This document shows positions 10,721 through 23,394 of a stretch of DNA of 64,000 bases, piece after piece. Source of the DNA: Mercurialis annua (taxonomy: Eukaryota > Streptophyta > Magnoliopsida > Malpighiales > Euphorbiaceae); the NCBI RefSeq assembly GCF_937616625.2, contig NC_065570.1:19120046-19184045 (forward strand). The letters are read 5' to 3'. The position numbers and the translations under genes are program-made. Under the pieces are notes generated by a model that saw nothing but the letters and a program-made list of their open reading frames with translations, was not told the origin of the DNA and did not search any database. Each line of letters begins with the position of its first letter. Within the stretch, counting starts at the first letter, position 1.

Positions 10721-11910
10721 TAAAAATTCGTCCTCGAATTTTCATATATCTTGTTATAACCTCATAATACTGTCCATTTATTCTTCTTGGGTTCGTTACT
10801 ACGCATTATTAGTAACTTCTTCTTTTATCTTGACTTTTAACACTTCATTCTGACAATTTGATTCTTTATCCATCCGCAACTATGTTCCATCACGCTTTAC
10901 TTGTTAACGATCTTGTCTTTCTTATAATGTCTTTTTGTCGTGTCATAATTGGAAATCTTCTCATTGATGCTCTCGTTTAATCTTTTGCTCTTCTAAAATA
11001 GTGTGGCTTTAGGTGTATCTTCAATATCGTAGTTCTTGCGCCATCACCATCTTATCATGATTTTTCTCCTTTAGCTGTCATTAGTGTCCGATCATCGTTG
11101 ATTAATATATCTTCTCGGTTTATTGTTTCATCCTTTGTAAAAATCATGTTGTTATCTGACTCGTCTATTCTTTAATGGTTTGTCGACGTGTTATTCACAT
11201 CTGTAGTGAAGTACTTATTTCACTTATACGTCTATGAGTATTTGCTCTTATAGTCGTAAATCTGTAGTCATAACTCTTGCTGTCATTCTTCGTTGCCATT
11301 TTCCTTTCTTAGGCGGTTATCTTTATTTCTTACTTCTCTCTTTGACTATTTGATATTTAGTTTCTTTATCAATTTGTTCCTTTCAAGTTGTATTCCGTCT
11401 ACCATAGTCGCTATTCCTTAGCGAATTTGGGTCTGATACACTTTCTACTGCCTTTAATTTCTCCTTTAGATACTTTAGTGATATTCACGTTACTGTATCA
11501 GTTATGAAAGTTCATTGTTATCTTAGACGTTCCGTTTCACGTTATCCTTAATCATATCTTCCGTATAGTTATCTTTACTTGTTGATATTATTCACGTTCT
11601 CATTCTTTTCACTCTTTCTTCTTTCTGATTCTTGAAGATCATTTCAAAGTCCTTATTGACTTATTAGTCAGCCCGCCTTATCAATACGTTCAAATTTTTC
11701 TTTTATACTAACTTCACGAGCGCCTTGTATTTTCCATTTGATTTATCTTTAATCTTTAGCTAATCCAACAAGTCTTCCCTAATTTTTCCGCTTCAGTACT
11801 TAAGTTAACTCCATAAATTTTAATCATATTCCTCTTTGTAAATTCTTCTTGTTGTATGAACAACTAACATCCTCTATCTTACATCTTTCTTCCTTACTTA
11901 CTAATATTCA
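10721..11910 (-). mobile_element. 3' interior of element O, non-coding
   Basis: This T- and C-rich stretch (purine-rich in element sense) has no long ORF or recognisable domain. It ends with ATTCA (11906-11910), the target site duplicated by G1. Confidence 0.7.
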
Positions 11911-12644
11911 TGTCACGATCCAAAATCGAGGGATGCGGCCGGCGCTAGGGAATGGGAATTGTATCCGAGACCCGTAGCAAGCATGAAATTCACTAAAAAA
12001 CTTTTGCAATTATAATATAAAACTGTACCTTACAAACGCAAGCATTTAAACAAATACACATTTATATACACTGGTCAAATCATCGAACTTGCTCAGGCTT
12101 ATCATTTTTCGTATCATGTACATACTAGCCCGACATAAAATATTAGTGTCAAAATTACATCACGGGAATCTACCTCTATGGTTCAAAGCATAACTATTGT
12201 AGCCAAATCAACATAAATACAACAGACAACAACTATAAACAATGTAAAATTTTACTGCTGTACTAGGTCACGACACTGGTCAGACATTACACTACTGCAG
12301 CAACTATGGAAGTCGGGACTGTACATAGCCAAAGGGACTTCCGGTCAAAGACGAACTTTTAGCCAAGTCCGGAATCTAGGCACCTGAAAAACACACTATT
12401 GGGGGGTCCGCTATTAAGCTGAGTGAGTTATACTTTACTTACTTTATTATCAAACTAAGCATCGCATTATAAAAACATCTTTAAAATATATATGCAATCA
12501 CATTTTAATCAATTCCAACATACACGATCACATCAATTATAAACAATTCATTTAAGGCAAGTATTTGATCCGATCGAAACCTTAATCTTAAACTCTTAAC
12601 CTTTCCTATCCATATCGTATTCATATCAAATCGTTTCAGTCCAA

Positions 12645-12828
12645 GTGGTACGGTCCCGAGATAGTTCGACCGAGTTAACCGCTACCATATGGCATAGTCC
12701 CGAGATAGTTCAACCGAATTAACTCATGTCACCGCTTAATCCCAAGTTGTGGATCCCGAGATAGTTTGACCGAGTTAACCCACCAGATACGGGTCCCGAG
12801 ATAGTTCGACCGAGTTAACCTCGTATCT
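12645..12828 (-). repeat. four tandem hairpins with conserved loop, LTR of G1
   Basis: Four roughly 45-base units share a CCCGAGATAGTT...CGAGTTAAC core. Their stems differ: TGGTA/TACCA (12646-12687), an imperfect TGGCAT/ATGTCA (12690-12731), GTGG/CCAC (12749-12783) and AGATACG/CGTATCT (12785-12828). Confidence 0.78.
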
Positions 12829-14237
12829 GCCAAACATAATCCTCCTTCCATTTCATAATTACAAACTTGATCAACATTTAATGAGCTCATATCAACCGTT
12901 TCTATGAACAAATTGTTAGTGGTATGTGCCCTAGGGCCATTTTATCATGTATATTTGTAGAACTAATCCCAATAGCAAAGATATATATGTTTTTATTTGA
13001 ACTAAGTGTCTCATCAACTAAGTGTTCATTTATTACATATCGTCCTTATCACGTTGTGATAGAATCTATTCTTAAGTGTTAAGAATATGAGAAACAAATT
13101 CTATTATACAAGTGATCTAAATAACCGTTCACGATCTATGGGGTCCTACGAATAAGGGCATCGCATTACCCCGGTAAGATCGTCACATCTGTTTATTCTC
13201 CCGATTAGTAAAGAGTTACTAATGAGTGGAGGTAGTGAGTTTCATGCTACTCGATGGAGATTGAAATAAACATATGGATACTAAATGGTGAGTGAGTCGA
13301 ACAAGTGACGGTAGATGACTTTTACATGGTATTTCATTAAAGTCAATTTAATGTCATCTAGTTTATGATTGTACATATGTCCTTAGACTTGAGGTGACAA
13401 TATCTCGTATATAGGTGATTAGAGTTTGATACTCCTTATCCCTAGATCTTTCATGAGCTAGGGTCGCGGGATGTGTTGGCTCTAGTTAGTTCTATTTGGA
13501 GATAGGTGTTCAGCCAAAAGAGGATTCATTACTTTGGGTGAACGAAGATAAGATTCTATGCTATCTCGAGATGTTCTTGATGGATGAATTCCTGGCCAAG
13601 AGAATATGACTTAATTAAAAGAGTTCTAATACTAGAAAGTTGTTTCTAGTATGTCATATTTAATCAAGAATTATATACGAAAGATGAGGTCATATGATCG
13701 AGACGTTTGGTGTTTGACTACCCATAACTCTAGTCGAGATCAGAATCTTAAATGAAGGGAATTTGAGTGTACGCTAATCATGAACATTGGTTCATAAAGA
13801 ATGCATCGAAACATTCATCTCTATTTAGGGGTCGTGATATGTTGATAGACGTCACTCACAATCTACGAGAATTATTAATTAACGGGATTTAATTATTTTA
13901 TATAAGAAAGGAGTTTCTTATGTCTCTCGTTGCCATATAGATGTGAACCTAGTTAGTCACACACAACAGAGTGTGTAACCGATTGAGTTTACGAGAGATT
14001 GATTTCATATAGATACTAGCATATCTCGGAAATTAATATAAGTTGAAAAACAAAGTTCATTTTTGACTAATTTGTAAGAGTTATAAATTAGTAGGAACCT
14101 AATTGTACTTTATCCAAGTTAATGTTATTATTGATGTGATGATGTCATGTGATGATGTCATGGTGATGATGTCATGGTGATGATGTCATGGTGATGATGT
14201 CATGTAATGATGTAATGTCATATATGTAATGGTGTGA

Positions 14238-14415
14238 TGACACCTAGCATGCAAGGTGTCAAATGGTGGCAACCCATATGCTTGGTGTGTGACACCTAGC
14301 ATATGAGGTGTCATAAGGTTGCAACACATATGCTTGGTGTGTGACACCTAGCATATGAGGTGTCATAAGGTGGCAACACCTTTGCTTGGTGTGTGACACC
14401 TAGCATGTGAGGTGT
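14238..14415 (+). promoter_or_regulatory. four 52-bp palindromic repeats upstream of the Copia TATA box
   Basis: Each unit contains TGACACCT, an eight-base centre, then AGGTGTCA or a variant. Starts at 14238, 14290, 14342 and 14394 are exactly 52 bases apart. The same set is in the 3' LTR (about 21023-21198). Position just upstream of TATAAATA suggests enhancer or repressor binding sites. Confidence 0.7.
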
Positions 14416-14428
14416 ACAATCTCTAGCT

Positions 14429-14436
14429 TATAAATA
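14429..14436 (+). promoter_or_regulatory. TATA box of Copia 5' LTR
   Basis: TATAAATA in the context GCTTATAAATAGAGG, a classical plant core promoter, conserved in the 3' LTR near 21213. Confidence 0.75.
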
Positions 14437-14914
14437 GAGGTTGTCTTTGCTCATTATCTACACCACACACAACATACAAAAGGCATAGCAACACGGTTTT
14501 GAAGGAGTTCGAGACACGGTGTTGGTTAAATCGTTTAAAGGAGTTTAAACGATATTCATCAGTCATAAGTTAACTTGGGAAGTTTTTCAAGCATCCGAGC
14601 AAGGAGGTGATCCTAGCGAGAGTTGAGATCAGGTCTCTCGATAGAGGAACTCGAGCGGATCACTTCGTGCGAGGATTCAATCGGGAGCATACTCGTGTGG
14701 ACGAGCTTGAGGTTGCCGTACTTTCGGGACTACAAGAATCATTGGAGAATCGACATAGGTATTCTTCTTTGATTCCTAGATGCTTGCTATTAAAACTAGA
14801 TGATACGTTGATCCTACTTGATCGTGTTGATGTGATCAACACCCGGATTGCTAATTTTAATTTTGAATTGAAATATACGATCCGGACCCGCACCCTCTGC
14901 TGCGCGACTTTCAG

Positions 14915-14926
14915 TGGTATCGGAAC
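14915..14926 (+). other. primer-binding site of Copia element
   Basis: TGGTATCGGAAC, one base after the LTR, matches the plant initiator-Met tRNA primer site TGGTATCAGAGC at ten of twelve positions. Confidence 0.85.
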
Positions 14927-15683
14927 TACCGTATCACTGGTTTTAATGATTTACGATTGAATAAATGCTTAAATAAATGCATAGTCATGAACTTAGGAAT
15001 TTTGATTGGATATATAATCTATAATTCCTAGGGTTTAGGTCTTGTTTGCAAAAGTTAGCAAATGATATTGTGGGGTTAGTTACATCTGATTAAATTCTGT
15101 CTAAGGAGGTTGGTACTTACGTGGTCCGCTCGTGACCCTCCAATCTTTCCTGGGAATTTTTCTGATGTAATTATTAAGCACAATATGGACTTGCTCGTGT
15201 AAACGAGCCAATCGAGCAAATCAAATAAAACTTGAATGCTAAGAAAAGGAAGGTAGCGCCATTGACAAGCGTTGTCATGCCCACGACATACCTACTGCCC
15301 CAAAATCTAAAAAGGTGTTTTTAGTTTTTGGCGGTTCAGCGATAGGATGATGCATTCGGAGGTCCTAGGATGATCCTTTGGTACCTAAAGAAAGCTCATA
15401 TTACATGTGAAGTGATTATGAAATCATTTCCGAGAGTTGTAATAGTTTGCTTATTCTTTTAGAATAAGAACTAAGCAAAGTCCATGATCATGTGTGTGAT
15501 TGTATGCTAAATGTTGATTGTGAATTTAATTTTAGGTTATATATGAGATATATAAACATGTATGTGATGCATGCTAAAATTATTAATGTGCAAAGTGAGA
15601 CCTTAATAAAATAAGACCCTAAGAAATCTTTCTAAAAGTTTAAAGATTAAGTTTATATTGATTTATTATTAAGTTGATTTATC

Positions 15684-18600
15684 AATGGCTCTCCATTGGA
15701 GCAATAAACTAACAAGTTTTGAGTTATCATCTTGTCGGCTATGGATACATATGGGTGAGATGATATCGTCAAGAGGTCGTTGTTGAGTTTATTGTTAAGC
15801 ATGAGATGTTACGGGTGTATCGATATAGTATACGGCAATAACGGCAATTAGGCGTACCTGAGTCGTGTATTATTCAAATTGGTACATCTTAGTTGATTTA
15901 ATGGGTTAAACTTAACTAATGTGGAAACCCAATAACGACAAAAGGGTATCTTAGGGTGAAAGTATTAGGAGCCGGAATGATTGAACATCATATGAGATAT
16001 GATGAACAAGTGTTGTTCACTTGTATAACATTGTGATCCCAATAACGGCAATTAGGCGTACCTGAGGGAAAGATCAATGACTATAAGAATTCAATCACCC
16101 GCTTGAAATCTTTTCCAACGAAGATTTACATTTCCTAGTTGAAAGTGTAGGATTCGAAAAGATAGTGGGAGGCCGTTTTGATTAAAGACCAAATCATTAT
16201 GGTTAAATGTACAAAATAATATGAATACTAATTAGAGATCTTTGCTATCTTAGGGATGATAAGATTAAATAGAATCCTTTAAAGTAACATTCTCGATAGT
16301 ATCGGCTAGTGGTTAAAAACCGTTTTGATTGATAAAGATATTTAGATGCCTCTAAGACAATTGCAGAAGAGAAATGCACATCGGTTAACAAAGAAAATTG
16401 TTTTCATTGTTAAGATGTAGGACAGTATAAGTCATTGTTGGAAATATTTGGAATATTTAAAAGGCGGTTCGGTCAATAAAAGAATGTGTTTCTTTTGTCA
16501 AACCGAAAGACATTGAAATGGAAATTACATTAAGTATTGTGAATACTTAAAGGGCAATGAGGAGAGGAACGACAATTGCATCAAGAATGTGTCTATCTCA
16601 TATTCCAATGTCAATTGCTCATTTAAAAGCTTGGGTATTGAATACCGATGCTAATTCTCACATTTGTTTATCTTTTACGGATTTAGTAAAAGTGAGAAAG
16701 AAAGAAAAAAGATGAAGTAATCTTATATCTCGGGAATGACGCGAGCGTTGCAACAAAGGCTATAGGATCAATTTCAATTTTCTTAAATAAACATAAGTTG
16801 TACTTAAACAAGTTTGTTACTTACCCAATATATATAGAAATATCATATCCGAAATTGTATGAAAAATTTGGTAGTTGATTTTCTATTTACAAAGGATGTT
16901 TGTAGTATTATGTTTGATAATACGGAGTTGGGTATGGATATGTACAAAATGTTCTTTATGACTTGAATAAAGATGTTTAATGCAAAAGATGTTTTGAAAA
17001 TTAATACCATAAGTTATCAAACTTCTAAACAACTTTGGCATTTATAATTAGGACATATTGCAAAAGATAGACATAACAAGTTAGATAGGATGGGAATCTT
17101 GAGCAATCAAGATTTTGCATCTCTTCCGATTTGTGAGTCGTATCTTAAAGGCAACATGACCTGATTATTCTTTGTGGGACAAAGAGGTAGAGCTAAAGCC
17201 GTTTAAGACATCATACATAGTGATGTATATGGTACGTTTAAAGAAACGGACCAAGGTAGATGCTTATACTTCATTTTCTACATCTATGATTTATCACGAT
17301 ATAGTTAAGTTTGTCTTATAAAGAACAAACATGAAGATTTTGAAACGTTCAAATGACTTCAAGAATGAAGTAGAAAACCAAATTGGAAAAGGTATTAATA
17401 CTTTACGATGTGACGGAAAAGGGAAGAATACTTGAGTACAGAATTTGGTATGTTCCTAAAAGGAATGCGGTATTATTTTTCAACTTACTCCTTGGGAACA
17501 CTATGGTTGAATGGTGCGTCTGTCAAGAAGGACGTATCGTACATTATGGGAAATGATACGATCTATAATGGGCTATATACTGACTTATCCATCTCGTTAT
17601 AAGATCAAGCACCTCTTACCGCAAATAAAATTACAAATTAAATTCCAACTAAATTTGCACCATAGATACCTTATGAGATATGGTATGGAATCAAGTCTTA
17701 AGGATGTTAAGATTTGAGGGTGTTCGGAACATATCAGGAAACTGATATCCGATAAATTTGGAATCAAAATCAATCATGGAAAGGTTATGTTGGATATCCT
17801 AAAGACAGTTTAGGATATTGTTTCTATATTTGAACCGAACAAACAATCGTTGTTTATCGGTGGTAGTCTTTCTTAATAAAGCGTTTTATTCAAGAGGGAC
17901 ACTAAGAAACGAATATAGAATTAGATAGGAGTCATCTAGTTACCAACAAAATAATGAATCAATGAAGATTGATCAAACCCACTAAAAACCGGAGTTAGTA
18001 AAAGATGTATCTACATTAACAACTCGAAGATTAAGTAGAGTATCTCGTCCACCGGAGAGAGATGGTTTTCCCGCATGATAAACAAGAGTTGTTTAGTCAT
18101 GGAGTAAAAGATCAAGTGTTGATCCCTCTTCTTATGACGAAACTATATGTGATATAGATTCTTCAAAATTGGTTTGAAGGAATAAAATCTGAAATGGATT
18201 CCATATAAAGAAACCAAATTTTAGGAGCTAGTCGATCCATCCACTGGTATTATACCAATAAATTTTAAATGGATCTTCAAGTGTAAAATTGGTACTAATG
18301 GAAAGGTGGAGACCTTTAAAGCTAGGCTTGTTGCAAAAGATTTTTGCTAGAGGTAAGAAGTTGTATTGTGAATACACTTTATCGCCGGTAGCCATGCTTA
18401 AGTCCATCAAGATTTTTCTTACCAAGGCTACACATTCAGATTTTGTGGTTGGACATATGGATGTAAGAATTACATTCCTTAATGGTTAAATTAAGGAGTA
18501 TATCTATATGGAATAAGTCGAGGATTTTGAACCCGAAGAAGGTTCCAAGGTGTATAAGCTAAAAGGATCCCTAGTGGATTGAAAGAAAGCTTCGAGTTTC

Positions 18601-19628
18601 GTCGTCTTGATAAATCCGTAAGGAGTTATGAATTTATTAAAAACGATGATAAACCCAATGTTTACAAGAAGGTTAGTGGGAGCAGACTCACTTTCATAAT
18701 CTTGTATGTAGATAACTTATTACTAATAAATAATAATATCGGAATGTTAACTTTTGTAAAACTTTGGTTTATCTAATACGTACTCTATCAAAGACCTCAG
18801 AGAGGTAGCCTAAATTCTCAGTATTAGACTCTATACAGATTGATCTAAGAGAATAATTGGTTTCTCTTAAAGGCTCTTCTTAGAAAAGATATTGAAGTAG
18901 TTCAATATGGACGTTCTAAGAGAGGATTGATACTAGTTAGGCATAAAATTCTTCTTTCAAAGGGAGTGTCTTCCGAAACTTCTGAAGAAAGAAAGAATCT
19001 AGCAAAGATACCATAAGCTTCGGCAATTGGTAGTCTGAGGTATGTGTTGCCACATACAAAGCTAGAAATTGTCTATGCGGTTGGTGGGACTAATCGGTTT
19101 TAATCCAATCCATGTTATGAACAGTGGATTGTTGTTCAGGATATCTTTAAATACTTGTGAAGAACTAAAGATATGATCTTAACTAATGGAGAGCGAGCTC
19201 TTTAAGTAGACCGTTTTACAGATTCTTATTTAAATCAGATATGGATGATAGAGAGTCTATCTTCGGATTCTTATTTATCTATAATGGAGGAGTAATGAGC
19301 TAGAAGTGTTCTAGCAAGAGTTAACTCTAGATTCCATTATAGAAGCCGAGTATATTGTGGCATGAGATGTTGTAATAGAAGTTGTTTGGATAAAGTAGTT
19401 CGTAAATGAACTAAGTACGGTTTCCTTCCATTGGGTCATCATTTCCTCTTTTATGTGACTATAATGGTGCTACTGCCATAGCAAAAGGAATCAGGTCTCA
19501 CAACTTATCCGAACATAAGGAAAGGCATTATCATATAATCTAAAGAAAATGTTGGACAGAGAAAAGTGTTTCTCTAAGAGATAGCATCAGCTAATAACAC
19601 GGCTGACCCAGTTACAAAGCCCATGACT
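15684..19628 (+). pseudogene. Copia gag-pol polyprotein, heavily decayed
   Basis: Fragments in changing frames give the expected Copia order. A possible GAG start is near 15684. Degenerate CCHC knuckles lie at about 16400-16465 and 16487-16556. A GAG-preintegrase fragment with LGHIAKDRHNKLDRMG is at about 17036-17160. An integrase start with HSDVYGTFKETDQGRCLYF is at 17215-17300. RT fragments run from 18220 to 18776, with KARLVAK-like text (FKARLVAKD) and YVDN replacing the catalytic YVDD. RNase H remnants (about 19190-19640) end with ADPVTKPM. Stops are frequent throughout, so no functional protein is possible. The leader 14927-15683 is non-coding; a GGCAATTAGGCGTACCTGAG word occurs twice (near 15850 and 16042). 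Confidence 0.9.
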
Positions 19629-19692
19629 TAGAGTCATTAAGGTATACATCTTACAAAGATGGGGCCGAGATATAGTTGCCAATGGCCCTAGT

Positions 19693-19705
19693 GCAAGTGG
19701 GAGAT
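19693..19705 (+). other. polypurine tract of Copia element
   Basis: AGTGGGAGAT-type purine run directly before the 3' LTR TGTTAG, the usual Copia arrangement. Confidence 0.8.
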
Positions 19706-21698
19706 TGTTAGTAGTATGTGCCCTAGGGCCATTTGCTCATGTATATTTGTAGAACTAATCCCAATGGCAAAGATATATATGTTTTTATTTGAACTAAGTG
19801 TCTCATCAACTAAGTGTTCATTTATTACATATCGTCCTTATCACGTTGTGATAGAATCTATTCTTAAGTGTTAAGAATATGAGAAACAGATTCTATTATA
19901 CAAGTGATCTAAATAACCGTTCACGATCTATGGGGTCCTACGAATAAGGGCATCGCATTATCTCGGTAAGATCGTCACCTCTGTTTATTCTCCCGATTAG
20001 TAAAGAGTTACTAATGAGTGGAGGTAGTGAGTTTCATGCTACTCGATGGAGATTGAAATAAACATGTGGACACTCAATGGTGAGTGAGTCGAACAAGTGA
20101 CGCTAGATGACTTTTACATGGTATTTCATTAAAGTAAATTTAATGTCATCTAGTTTATGATTGTACATATGTCCTTAGAATTGAGGTGACAATATCTCGT
20201 ATATAGGTGATTAGAGTTTGATACTCCTTATCCCTAGATCTTTCATGACCTAGGGTCGCGGGATGTGTTGGCTCTAGTTAGTTGTACATGGAGATAGGTG
20301 TTCAGCCAAGAGAGGATTCATTACTTCGGGTGAACGAAGATAAGATTCAATGCTATCTCGAGATGTTCTTGATGGATGAATTCCTGGCCAGGAAAATATG
20401 ACTTAATTAGAAGAGTTCTAATACTAGAAAGTTGTTTCTAGTATGTCATATTTAATCAAGAATTAGATACGAAAGATGAGGTCATATGATCGAGACGTTT
20501 AGTGTTTGACTACCCATGACTCTAGTCGAGATCAGAATCTTAAATGAAGGGAATTTGAGTGTACGCTAATCATGAACATTGGTTCATAAAGAATGCATCG
20601 AAACATTCATCTCTATTTGGGGGTCGTGATATGTTGCTAGACGTCACTCACGATCTACGAGAATTAATAATTAACGGGATTTAATTATTTAATATAAGAA
20701 AGGAGTTTCTTATGTCTCTCGTTGCCATATAGATGTGAACCTAGTTAGTCACACACAACAGAGTGTGTAACCGATTGAGTTTACGAGAGATTGATTTCAT
20801 ATAGATACTAGCATATCTCGGAAATTAATCTAAGTTGAAAAACAAAGTTCATTTTTGACTAATTTGTAAGAGTTATAAATTAATAGGAACCTAATTGTAC
20901 TTTATCCAAATTAATGTTATTATTGATGTGAGGATGTCATGTGATGATGTCATGGTGATAATGTCAGGTGATGATGTCATGTAATGATGTAATGTGATGA
21001 TGTCATATATGTAATGGTGTGATGACACCTAGCATGCAAGGTGTCAAATGGTGGCAACACATATGCTTGGTGTGTGACACCTAGCATATGAGGTGTCATA
21101 AGGTGGCAACACATATGCTTGGTGTGTGACACCTAGCATATGAGGTGTCATAAGGTGGCAACACCTTTGCTTGGTGTGTGACGCCTAGCATGTGAGGTGT
21201 ACAATCTGTAGCTTATAAATAGAGGTTGTCATTGCTCATTATCTACACCACAAACAACATACAAAAGGCATAGCAACACGGTTTTGAAGGAATTCGAGAC
21301 ACGGTGTTGGTTAAATCGTTTAAAGGAGTTTAAACGATATTCATCAGTCACAAGTTAACTTGGGAAGTTTTTCAAGCATCCGAGCAAGGAGGTGATCCTA
21401 GCGAGAGTTGAGATCGGGTCTCTCGATAGAGGAACTCGAGCGGATCACTTCGTGCGAGGATTCAATCGGGAGCATACTCGTGTGGACGAGCTTGAGATCG
21501 CCGTACTTTCGGGACTACAAGAATCATTGAAGAATCGATATAGGTATTCTTCTTTGATTACTAGATGCTTGCTATTAAAACTAGATGATAAGTTGATCCT
21601 ACTTGATCGTGTTGATGTGATCAACACCCGGATTGCTAATTTTGACTTTGAATTGAAATATACGATCCGGACCCGCACCCTCCGCTGCGCGACTTTCA
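19706..21698 (+). repeat. 3' LTR of Copia element
   Basis: It is collinear with 12914-14913, from TGTTAGTAG to GACTTTCA, followed by the duplication CAAAT. Copy number of the GATGATGTCATG minisatellite differs from the 5' LTR, accounting for part of the length difference. The frame 21392-21709 is the counterpart of the LTR reading frame at 14607. Confidence 0.93.
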
Positions 21699-23380
21699 CA
21701 AATATCTAGACTCTTATAAACATCAGTGATCACAAGGCCTATTGACGCCCAATAGGTAGCTCGTTTCATCGGATCGTATACAAATTCCCATTGGCCAATA
21801 ATTGACAAGTCATACGCAAAGTAATACAATCCATATATCAAACAAGTCAATCCAATACAATGTAGTTCAATCTATAAACAAACAATTCGAATATAATTCA
21901 ATCCAATAAGAACAATTCAATAAAATCATGCTATATAATATATGCAATGCATTTAATAATAATAACATATAGTATATATATAAAATAGTTTTTTTACTAC
22001 GACAATAAAAGTAAGTAAAATATATTCATCGCTTGCTATCCATAATCTTCGATAATAGCTAAGTGATGTCGCGTTCTGTAAGTTCCTGGTTTCATTGGCA
22101 GTCGCCTCGTCAAGTCTAAACAAATTCGATAATAGGTCGAATCAATAACAATCTAACTATAATTAATTAATCAAAAACTAGGTTTCTAACGAACTTCGGC
22201 TATCGAAACCGTTTACTTAAAACAGTCTGACGCCTAAAAACAAATTAACACTCTTAAAGTTCAGAATGGCGCCTACAGTTTTTGTTTAGGTCTCGGACTG
22301 AGATTATTACCTGATGGTTTCGGAATTTGGTTCGGAAGTTAATAACTTAGGGCTATCCTAAATTTCAGAACTGTTATGCGCGACATAATGTTCTGATTTA
22401 TTTGAGCCACTTAGAGGCCGAACTAGCAGAAACCTAAACTTAGACATTTTCAGACAACATCCTTAAGTTCCCGTAACAACAAACGGAACTTAATTTATAG
22501 TTACAAAACTCAAGATATGACCCTCGCACTAAGGCTGTTTTGCACAACAAATTTTTGGAAAATGTCCAATTACCGTTTATACATTCGGATTGAAACTATT
22601 ACGTGACAGAATTAAACCTATTGATAGAATATTTTTATATCCATTAAATTCAAACCTTAAACATTCTATATAAATTCATTTTATTCAATAAAAACCTTAA
22701 CTCATTATTTATTTTCAAACTATCTTTACGTCCAAATCGAACTAGCTCATAATGCTTAGTGTTTTTGTCAAATATGAGCGTAATTGGACTTCGGGGAAGG
22801 GGTGACTTCAGCCTCTTCCTCCTTTGATTCCCTCCCTTGTTTTGATAAGCAGAGGAGCTGCTCATGGGAAGCCCTTAAAGTTCCCAAATAACTAACCATT
22901 AAACCTATCAAAACTGATCAATTACAACATATAAACTCCATTTTTAAGCCTCAAATCATTATCATCACCATTATTAATCCAAACAGAAAATGAAGCTCAA
23001 ATCCTTACCATACATCACCCACAATACAAAACTCTCAAGTCTCACCAATTCAATCATTAAAGTTTGCATAAACCATCAATTTACATCTCATAATCACCAA
23101 ATTCAAGTTTAAGCACATCATCATCACCGTTTACATCAAAACCCGAAATAATGACCAAAGCCCTAACTTAGATATGGTTATTTTTACCTTGATTTTCAGT
23201 GCTAGATGTGTAGCTCTCGCTCTCCTTGTTTTGTGGCCACAAGAATCGTCAATTTCCGTTGAGAAACGAAGGAGATATGATGGATCAAAGTTTTGACATG
23301 TATGTTCTTCAAGAAGAAGAAGATGATGATTTTGGTTCAACTGAGATAAATGGGTTCTTACTGAGTTGTCAATTCCTTGG

Positions 23381-23394
23381 CCTTTTATATTTAT
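23381..23394 (-). promoter_or_regulatory. putative TATA box, 3' LTR of G1
   Basis: Minus-strand ATAAATATAAAAGG; the same sequence is at 31577-31590 in the partner LTR. Downstream in element sense lie the LTR reading frame and hairpins. Confidence 0.55.

Larger units (their letters stand above)
12914..14913 (+). repeat. 5' LTR of Copia element
   Basis: The LTR starts TGTTAGTGG and ends GACTTTCA. It matches the 3' LTR closely; in the stretches I compared there was roughly one difference per 60-100 bases. The U3 part ends with a minisatellite of GATGATGTCATGGT units (about 14135-14215), four 52-bp palindromic repeats (14238-14415) and a TATA box (14429). The reading frame 14607-14960 lies downstream of the TATA, is shared by both LTRs and shows no known domain. 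Confidence 0.93.
12914..21698 (+). mobile_element. Ty1/Copia LTR retrotransposon, complete but coding-dead
   Basis: Two roughly 2.0-kb LTRs (12914-14913 and 19706-21698) flank a 4.8-kb interior, with perfect 5-bp duplications CAAAT (12909-12913 and 21699-21703). The primer site follows the 5' LTR after one base and a purine tract precedes the 3' LTR. The uninterrupted site exists in the partner LTR of the host element at 29908-29912. Domain order GAG, GAG-preintegrase, integrase, RT, RNase H identifies Copia. Every domain is broken by stops and frameshifts. Confidence 0.95.

Noticed and set aside
14607..14960. 117-codon frame in the Copia 5' LTR and its partner at 21392-21709
   Set aside because: It lies in the transcribed LTR part; presence in both LTRs follows from their identity. 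No domain, and the 5' copy runs on into the primer-binding site.
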